Source: Bacteroidales bacterium UBA4345
Lineage (GTDB): Bacteria; Bacteroidota; Bacteroidia; Bacteroidales; Paludibacteraceae
Assembly (NCBI GenBank): GCA_002396385.1
Contig: DGTD01000120.1
Coordinates: 1-18,644 of the forward strand
Direction of reading: 5' to 3'
DNA length: 18,644 nt
In this document: in pieces, positions 13,286-18,644 of the stretch
How the letters are laid out: each line of letters opens with the position of its first letter
How positions within the stretch are numbered: the stretch's first letter is position 1
The notes under the pieces: generated by a model
The model's input: the letters and a program-made list of their open reading frames with translations, nothing else
Database searches by the model: none
Told to the model about the DNA's origin: nothing
Program-made: the position numbers and the translations under genes

Positions 13286-14020
13286 TTATGCTTCTTCTGT
13301 TTCGTCTTCCACCATATTGTGGAATACATTCTGTACATCGTCGTCTTCTTCAATTTTGTCTAACAACTTCTGTACCTTTTCTCGTTGTTCGGGTGTAACT
13401 TCCTTCATGTTATTTGGAAGGTATACATATTCGCTACTTAGAATCTCGAATCCGTTTTCTTCTAGGTAGCCTTGTATTTTCGTTCCACCTTCAAAAGTGC
13501 CTTCAATCAAAATTTCTCCGGCCTCTTCGTCCATTTCCACGCTTTCTGCTCCGTAGTCGATGAGCTCAAGCTCTAATTCCTCAACGTCAACTCCGTCTTT
13601 TTTTGCACGGATTTCAGTCTTATGGTCGAACAAGAACGAAAGGCTGCCCGAGTTGCCAAGTGCACCTCCGTTATGGTCGAAGTAGTTGCGTATGTTGCCT
13701 ACTGTTCGGGTGTTGTTATCGGTCGCAGTTTCAACGAGAATAGCCACTCCTGCTGGACCATAGCCTTCGTATACAACAACTTTATAATCGCTTGAATCCT
13801 TTTCGGTCGCCTTTTTAATTGCGCGCTCAATGTTGTCTTTTGGCATGTTCTCCGTTTTTGCTGTCGCAATAAGCGCACGCAATCGTGGGTTGCCTGTTGG
13901 GTCGGGGCCTCCGGCTTTTACAGCCATACAGATTTCCTTACCCAGTTTGGTAAACACACGGGCCATATGGCCCCAACGTTTGAACTTTCTTGCTTTACGG
14001 AATTCAAATGCTCTTCCCAT
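13286..14020 (-). CDS. yebC: YebC/TACO1-family protein
   Basis: A 244-residue member of the YebC family, whose members are described as putative transcriptional regulators and, more recently, as translation factors acting on difficult sequences such as proline runs. Family segments are visible: MGRAFEFRKARKFKRWGHMARVFTKLGKEI at the start, then NPRLRALIATAKTENMPKDNIERAI, YEGYGPAGVAILVE, NRT-like TATDNNTRT, and GSLSFLFD. The acidic region 3 and C-terminal tail (EEDDDVQNVFHNM) are typical. Length is normal. It follows pheT by 35 bp on the same strand, so the two translation-related genes probably form one transcript. Confidence 0.96.
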   Translation of the reverse strand: MGRAFEFRKARKFKRWGHMARVFTKLGKEICMAVKAGGPDPTGNPRLRALIATAKTENMPKDNIERAIKKATEKDSSDYKVVVYEGYGPAGVAILVETATDNNTRTVGNIRNYFDHNGGALGNSGSLSFLFDHKTEIRAKKDGVDVEELELELIDYGAESVEMDEEAGEILIEGTFEGGTKIQGYLEENGFEILSSEYVYLPNNMKEVTPEQREKVQKLLDKIEEDDDVQNVFHNMVEDETEEA

Positions 14021-14055
14021 ATTAGTTTGTTATCTTTTGTAATTTATATTCTGTT

Positions 14056-16521
14056 TTATCTGATGCTGGCGCCAAGTTTGTTTTTGAAGTTCTCAATTAA
14101 CTTGTTCATGATTGCGTCAATCTGTTGATCTTTCAACGTCTTTTCCTCATCTTGCAGAATGAATTTTACTGCATATGACTTCTTGCCGACAATCAGGTTC
14201 GCTCCTTCATACACGTCAAAGAGGTTTACGCTCTTAAGCAACTTCTTTTCGGTCTCGAATGCCACTTGTTCTATTTGTGCGAAGGTTACACTCTTGTCTA
14301 CCAATAATGCCAAGTCGCGCTTTACTGCTGGGAACTTAGGTATGTCGTAGAATAGTACCTTGTTGTTCTCTATTTCTTTCATCAAGTTTGGCCAGTTGAT
14401 GTCTGCGAAGAATACTTCTTGTGCAATGTCTATGTCTTTCAAGATGCTCTTCTTTACACTGCCCATCTTTGCCAAGGTCTTTCCGTTGGCCGATTTTACC
14501 TCCAGACCATAGTTGAAGATGTCTTCTGTGCACTCGGTTGTTTTTACCTTGTTGCCAACGCCTACTCTTGCGAAAATGTTGTTCACGTAGGCTCGCAACT
14601 GGTAGAAGGTGGCCTTTTCTTGCTTTGTCGACCAACTCTGTGCAGTTTTGTTTCCTGTAATCCAAATGCCTAAGTGGAAGTCCTCGCTGTATTGTATGAG
14701 CGGCTTCTCTTTGATTGACGGCTTCTCGGGGTGGAACTGGTCGCAGTTGCCGAATTCGTAAAACTTGAGGTCCTCGCTCTTGCGCTTTACGTTGTGCTCA
14801 ATGCTTTCCAAGCCTCCAAACAGCAATGTCTGGCGCATGCAGTTGAGGTCTGAACTCAACGGATTCATCAGCATTACAAGGTTCTCTGCTGGGTAGCTCT
14901 TCAAGTTTGTGTAGTACGAACTCTTGGTCAGGCTGTTGTTCATAATCTCTTGGAATCCGCAGCCGGTCAACTGTTCCGATATCATATTCTGGATGTTGAA
15001 ACTGTTGATTTTTGGAGAGTATGTTATAGAGGAGTGGAGGGTAGTGCTGCACTCGATATTGTCGTAACCGTATATCCTGAGGAGGTCTTCAATTACATCG
15101 CAGTCGCGCTGAACGTCTACACGGTAGGTCGGAACTTCCAATTTCATGCCATTAGCGTCTTCGCTGACAACCTTTATTTCCAGACCCTTCAGAATTGTGT
15201 GGATATCGTCTTTTGCAATCTCCTTACCTGTCAGGTTGTTGATTTTCTCGAATGTGATGTCAACAGGGAATGGTGACACTACGTTAGGGTAGAGGTCGAT
15301 AACTTCGCTACTGATAGTACCGCCTGCCACTTCCTTGATGAGAAGGGCTGCCAGTTTCAGGTTGTAGTCGCAGGCGTTTGGGTCGCAACCGCGTTCGAAA
15401 CGGAACGACGCGTCGGTGCTTAGGCCGTGTCGGCGGGCTGTCTTTCTTACTAAAACAGGATTGAAATACGCGCTTTCAAGCAACACGTTCTTTGTCTTTT
15501 CTGTTGTTCCCGATTTCTCTCCTCCGAAAACACCGGCAATACACATCGGACCATTTTCGTCACAAACCATTAGGTCGCGTTCGTCAAGTTCGCGTTCAAC
15601 ACCGTCAAGCGTGGTGAATTTGGTGCCTTGTGGTAGTGTCTTTACAATGACGTGCTTGCCTGCTATTTGGTCTGCGTCGTATGCGTGCAATGGCTGGCCC
15701 ATCGCCATCATAACGTAGTTGGTAACGTCAACAATGTTGTTGATGCTGCGGATTCCGATGCTCTGAAGTGCTCCCTTCAGCCATTCCGGACTCTCCTTTA
15801 CCTCTACACCGCTAATGGTAACGGCTGTGTAGCGTGGACATGCTTCTGCGCTGTCGACTGTAATTTTATAAGGATTGTTGTTGTTATCAACTTTGAAGGC
15901 GCTGACATCTGGCTTGCTGAGCTGGTATTTGCCTGGCTTGTGGATGCCAAAGTATGCGTTGAGGTCGCGTGCTACACCATAGTGTGAAGCCGCATCAATT
16001 CGGTTTGGTGTGATGTCTACAACAAAGAGGGCGTCGCTCTCTAGGTGGTAGTATTCTTTGGCTGGTGTGCCGACCTTTGCGTCTTCTGGCAATTCTATAA
16101 TGCCGTTGTGGTCGTTGCCAATGCCAATTTCGTCTTCTGCACAGAGCATACCGTTACTCTCAACGCCGCGCAGTTTCGACTTCTTAATGGTGAACTCTTT
16201 ATCTCCGTCGTACAGTTTCGTGCCAATTGTAGCGACAATTGTCTTAAGGCCTTTGCGGCAGTTGGCCGCTCCGCAGACAATTTGAACAGGTTCCTGACCG
16301 TTGCCCAAATCAACTTTGGTTACGTGCAGGTGGTCGCTGTCGGGGTGCTCTTCACATTCCAAAACCTGGCCGACTACTAATCCTGCCAAACCGCCCTTAA
16401 TGGTTTGTATCTCTTCCATTCCGTCTATTTCCAGACCAATGGATGTTAATGTTTTTGATACTTCTTCAGGCTCAAGATCGAGGTTGATGTAATTCTTAAG
16501 CCATTTGTACGATACGTTCAT
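14056..16521 (-). CDS. pheT: Phenylalanine-tRNA ligase beta subunit
   Basis: An 821-residue subunit of the alpha2-beta2 enzyme that charges tRNA-Phe; pheS is not in the window. Domains in order: N-terminal segment and EMAP-like tRNA-binding OB fold (about 40-150, VVGQVLECEEHPDSDHL), B3/B4 editing region (about 210-390, with RRHGLSTDASFRFERG), B5 domain (roughly 405-480, from VDITFEKINNLTG), the catalytic-like core, and the C-terminal anticodon-recognising FDX-ACB domain (last 90 or so residues, starting near DIPKFPAVKRDLAL). All look intact and the length fits the family. A probable promoter lies about 70 bp upstream. It leads the pheT-yebC-lipoprotein group. Confidence 0.97.
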   Translation of the reverse strand: MNVSYKWLKNYINLDLEPEEVSKTLTSIGLEIDGMEEIQTIKGGLAGLVVGQVLECEEHPDSDHLHVTKVDLGNGQEPVQIVCGAANCRKGLKTIVATIGTKLYDGDKEFTIKKSKLRGVESNGMLCAEDEIGIGNDHNGIIELPEDAKVGTPAKEYYHLESDALFVVDITPNRIDAASHYGVARDLNAYFGIHKPGKYQLSKPDVSAFKVDNNNNPYKITVDSAEACPRYTAVTISGVEVKESPEWLKGALQSIGIRSINNIVDVTNYVMMAMGQPLHAYDADQIAGKHVIVKTLPQGTKFTTLDGVERELDERDLMVCDENGPMCIAGVFGGEKSGTTEKTKNVLLESAYFNPVLVRKTARRHGLSTDASFRFERGCDPNACDYNLKLAALLIKEVAGGTISSEVIDLYPNVVSPFPVDITFEKINNLTGKEIAKDDIHTILKGLEIKVVSEDANGMKLEVPTYRVDVQRDCDVIEDLLRIYGYDNIECSTTLHSSITYSPKINSFNIQNMISEQLTGCGFQEIMNNSLTKSSYYTNLKSYPAENLVMLMNPLSSDLNCMRQTLLFGGLESIEHNVKRKSEDLKFYEFGNCDQFHPEKPSIKEKPLIQYSEDFHLGIWITGNKTAQSWSTKQEKATFYQLRAYVNNIFARVGVGNKVKTTECTEDIFNYGLEVKSANGKTLAKMGSVKKSILKDIDIAQEVFFADINWPNLMKEIENNKVLFYDIPKFPAVKRDLALLVDKSVTFAQIEQVAFETEKKLLKSVNLFDVYEGANLIVGKKSYAVKFILQDEEKTLKDQQIDAIMNKLIENFKNKLGASIR

Positions 16522-16587
16522 TTATCTTATTGTTATCTTTTGTTTCCGATGTTTTATATATCAGGTGCTGTCTAATTCACCGAATTA

Positions 16588-16619
16588 CAAAATTATGTAT
16601 TTTTTAGAAAATAATGAAA
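16588..16619 (-). promoter_or_regulatory. Probable pheT promoter
   Basis: The minus strand has TAATTTTG (16595-16588), an exact TAnnTTTG, with TTTC (one mismatch from TTTG) 20 nt upstream at 16619-16616. The predicted start near 16581 leaves about 60 nt of leader before the pheT ATG at 16521. Confidence 0.6.
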
Positions 16620-16688
16620 AAATGCTGCCCGTTTTGCTTCTCTGTCCCCCTAAATTCCCCAATGATTGCCACTAGTCTGTCTCAGATA

Positions 16689-17018
16689 TCATTTCTTTCT
16701 GGCCGACTGCTTTTTCAGCTGTTGTGGTGGTTTGCTGGTCGGTGTGTTCTGCCGGTTCCTCGGGGGCTTGACCTTCTTATATGATTTTTCTATGCCTACC
16801 GGTAGATTTGCGACATTATTCTATCCCTGTTAGATTAGTCCAGAATTGATTCCAGCCGCCGCCACTTCTGGCGAGAAGTCGCTCATAAGTTGCTCTCAGT
16901 ACCTGTTGTTCCACTTTGTCAAGTTTTCTATCTCCTCGGTGGAAAGCGGTGATTGTTTGTTCATCAAGTCTATCTTCTTGTACTCTTCTAAAGTCATCTG
17001 TTGTTGCTGTGTCTCCAT
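16689..17018 (-). pseudogene. Possible decayed small gene between pheT and pfp
   Basis: The minus strand opens with a 40-codon ORF, ATG 17018 to TGA 16896-16898, reading METQQQQMTLEEYKKIDLMN and ending WNNRY. After that TGA the same frame still looks protein-like (EQLMSDFSPEVAAAGINSGLI), then hits TAA at 16830 and TAG at 16821, and goes on to a Lys/Arg-rich tail ending ...KKQSARKK before TGA at 16689. The simplest reading is a gene broken by nonsense mutations. It could instead be a genuine 40-residue peptide followed by noncoding DNA. No consensus promoter was found upstream, and I do not recognise the protein. Confidence 0.4.
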
Positions 17019-17254
17019 TTTGCTAGCGTCTAAATTGTTTTCTTTCTTTTCTGTGGTCGTTGCTAAATTACTTTTTTAAATTATCCAAATTTCTCCGTCC
17101 CTTTTCTCTTGCCTCTATTCACAGGGGCTTCCCGTTCTTCTCCTTTCCCACAATGGTACGTATCTGTTGTGTATAATCTCTGCACCGATAATGTGATTTC
17201 TGGGTGTGTGCCATTCTGTTGTTCATGCGTCGTTCAGGTTTCTCTATCTTTTAT

Positions 17255-17285
17255 TTTGTCGTTTCTTAAAAAATCTGCAATTTTG
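17255..17285 (+). promoter_or_regulatory. Candidate pfp promoter
   Basis: TTTG at 17255-17258, a 19-nt spacer and CAATTTTG at 17278-17285 match the consensus with one change in the -7 box (C for T). The start would be near 17292, about 50 nt before the pfp ATG. Confidence 0.45.
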
Positions 17286-17341
17286 TAGTTGTTTATGGTC
17301 AAAAGACGATAATTATTTTATTAACATTATATCTTTAATAA

Positions 17342-18644
17342 ATGGCTAAAAGTGCATTGCAAATCGCAAGAGCCGCTTACCAACCAAAATTGCCTAAGGC
17401 ATTCAAGGGTGGCGTAGCTCTTAAAGAAGGTAAAGCAACTGAATCTGTTGCAGACCAGGCTGAAATCAAGAAGTTGTTCCCTAACACTTATGGTATGCCT
17501 GTTGTTACATTCGAAGAGGCTTCTGCAAAGTTGTCGATGGGTGATTTCAACGTTGGTGTTATCCTTTCTGGTGGTCAGGCTCCTGGCGGTCACAACGTTA
17601 TCTCTGGTTTGTTCGACGGTATCAAGTCTATGAACAAGAATGCTAAACTTTATGGCTTCTTGGGTGGACCTAGCGGTTTGATTGACCACAAGTATATGGA
17701 AATCACTGACAAGGTTTCTGATGCTAAAACCCAGATCGACATCAACGAATATCGTAACACTGGTGGTTTCGATATCATCGGTTCTGGCCGTACTAAGCTC
17801 GAAGAAACTGAGCAGTTCGACAAGGGTATCGAAATCTGCAACAAACTTGGCATTAAGGCTCTCGTTATCATCGGTGGTGACGACTCTAACACTAATGCTT
17901 GCGTTTTGGCTGAATACTATTTGCAGAAGAACACTGGCATTCAGGTTATCGGTTGCCCTAAGACTATCGACGGTGACTTGAAGAACAGCCAGATTGAAAC
18001 TTCTTTTGGTTTCGACACTGCTTGTAAGGTTTATTCTGAGGTTATCGGTAACATCATGCGCGATGCTAACTCTGCTAAGAAGTACTGGCACTTCATCAAA
18101 CTGATGGGCCGTTCTGCTTCTCACATTGCGCTTGAGTGTGCTCTTCAGACCCAGCCTAACATCTGCATCGTTTCAGAAGAGGTTGAAAAGAAGAAGATGA
18201 CTCTTTCTCAAATTGTAAATAGCATTGCTGACGCTGTTGCCGCCCGTGCTGCACAGGGTAACAACTTCGGTGTTGTCCTTATTCCAGAAGGCTTGATCGA
18301 GTTCATTCCTGAAATGAACGTCCTCATCAAGGAATTGAACGACTTGTTGGCTGCTGAGTCTGACGTTAAGGCTGCTGTCGCTAAGTTGTCTGCTAACAGC
18401 AAGGCTGTTTACGAAAGCCTTCCTGAAGCTATCGCTAAGCAGTTGACTTTGGAGCGTGACCCTCACGGTAACGTTCAGGTTTCTTTGATTGAAACTGAGA
18501 AGTTGCTTATCGAAATGGTTAAGACTCGTTTGGCTGCTATGAAGGCTGAAGGTAAGTATGTGGGCAAGTTCTCTGGTCTCGGCCACTTCTTCGGTTACGA
18601 AGGCCGTTGCGCTGCTCCTTCTAACTTCGATGCTGACTACTGCT
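17342..18644 (+). CDS. pfp: Pyrophosphate-dependent 6-phosphofructokinase, long form (3' end missing)
   Basis: The reading frame from the ATG at 17342 runs open to the window edge, 434 codons, of a family usually near 550 residues in its long form. It phosphorylates fructose 6-phosphate with pyrophosphate, reversibly, replacing or supplementing ATP-PFK in glycolysis. Diagnostic residues: [11 protein letters not shown] (75-85), GGDDSNTNA from 178, where the second Asp replaces the Gly of ATP enzymes, PKTIDGDLK at 206-214, whose Lys marks PPi use, and [11 protein letters not shown] from 255. The 64-residue N-terminal lead-in fits the long (plant beta-like) clade. Codon use is strongly biased to C-ending Asn, Phe, Asp and Ile codons compared with neighbours, as expected for high expression. 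Confidence 0.97.
   Translation, partial: MAKSALQIARAAYQPKLPKAFKGGVALKEGKATESVADQAEIKKLFPNTYGMPVVTFEEASAKLSMGDFNVGVILSGGQAPGGHNVISGLFDGIKSMNKNAKLYGFLGGPSGLIDHKYMEITDKVSDAKTQIDINEYRNTGGFDIIGSGRTKLEETEQFDKGIEICNKLGIKALVIIGGDDSNTNACVLAEYYLQKNTGIQVIGCPKTIDGDLKNSQIETSFGFDTACKVYSEVIGNIMRDANSAKKYWHFIKLMGRSASHIALECALQTQPNICIVSEEVEKKKMTLSQIVNSIADAVAARAAQGNNFGVVLIPEGLIEFIPEMNVLIKELNDLLAAESDVKAAVAKLSANSKAVYESLPEAIAKQLTLERDPHGNVQVSLIETEKLLIEMVKTRLAAMKAEGKYVGKFSGLGHFFGYEGRCAAPSNFDADYC

Larger units (their letters stand above)
16522..17341. other. 820-bp intergenic region without an intact gene of normal size
   Basis: Between the divergent starts of pheT and pfp I see the pheT promoter (16588-16619), the possible decayed ORF (16689-17018) and a candidate pfp promoter (17255-17285). 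Bases 17019-17250 show no ORF with coding character, no tRNA-like fold and no strong hairpin. The region is pyrimidine-rich on the plus strand. Confidence 0.6.

Noticed and set aside
16846..17079. 77-codon plus-strand ORF in the pheT-pfp gap
   Set aside because: It is complementary to the METQQQQ ORF and has a Cys/Ser/Phe-rich composition typical of shadow frames; the minus frame looks more like real protein.
17327..18124. 265-codon minus-strand ORF opposite pfp
   Set aside because: It is antisense to a clearly conserved pfp frame. Its length comes from the strong codon bias of pfp, and the protein shows no recognisable motif.
18173..18586. 137-codon minus-strand ORF opposite pfp
   Set aside because: Same antisense artefact of biased pfp codons.
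1..18644. CRISPR arrays, tRNA or rRNA genes, phage genes
   Set aside because: I saw no regularly spaced repeats, tRNA-like folds, rRNA segments or phage structural genes on either strand by reading.

Overview
The window looks like a chromosomal segment from a Bacteroidales-type member of the Bacteroidota. The reasons are several promoters with the lineage-specific -33 TTTG / -7 TAnnTTTG pattern, AT-rich start regions with little Shine-Dalgarno signal, a DUF3127 protein, lipoproteins with an acidic run after the lipidated cysteine, a long PPi-dependent phosphofructokinase, and a left-edge transposase of the DUF4372/IS4 type. The genus cannot be fixed by reading alone.

Layout. Bases 1-172 hold the end of an insertion sequence: the transposase N-terminus on the minus strand, an internal hairpin and the putative terminal repeat. 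A small nucleotidyltransferase-fold gene follows (248-724, plus). A minus-strand operon runs from 4389 to 750: nucleotide-sugar dehydrogenase, pyrK, pyrD (overlapping pyrK by 13 bp) and an unknown membrane-anchored protein. Back-to-back canonical promoters at 4408-4440 and 4508-4539 drive that operon and a plus-strand lipoprotein (4566-5003). Next, all on minus, come an HD protein with a cyclic-nucleotide-phosphodiesterase-like signature, a thioredoxin-fold protein lacking CxxC, endonuclease III (nth) and superoxide dismutase (sodB).

The most informative region is 12314-7913 on the minus strand. A promoter -7 box is followed by a 12-codon leader peptide with five His codons (MSVSHIHHHHQR), an 11-bp intrinsic terminator, and an 11-bp competing antiterminator pairing. 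Then come a hotdog thioesterase, hisG, hisD, hisC and a DUF3127 SSB-like gene, closed by a strong terminator. This has the arrangement of a histidine transcription-attenuation system. It appears to control two genes outside the histidine pathway, one at each end of the cluster.

Upstream of it on the minus strand are pheT, yebC and a probable surface lipoprotein gene with its own terminator. Between pheT and the right-edge gene lies about 820 bp with no intact gene of normal size, holding a 40-codon ORF whose frame continues through stops (probable decayed gene). The window ends inside the pyrophosphate-dependent 6-phosphofructokinase gene on the plus strand.

Functionally the segment is mostly housekeeping: pyrimidine and histidine synthesis, glycolysis, translation, base-excision repair and oxidative defence. 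The notable signals are the his attenuator, the composition of the his operon, the IS-end architecture, the PDE-like HD protein and the cysteine-less thioredoxin-fold protein.
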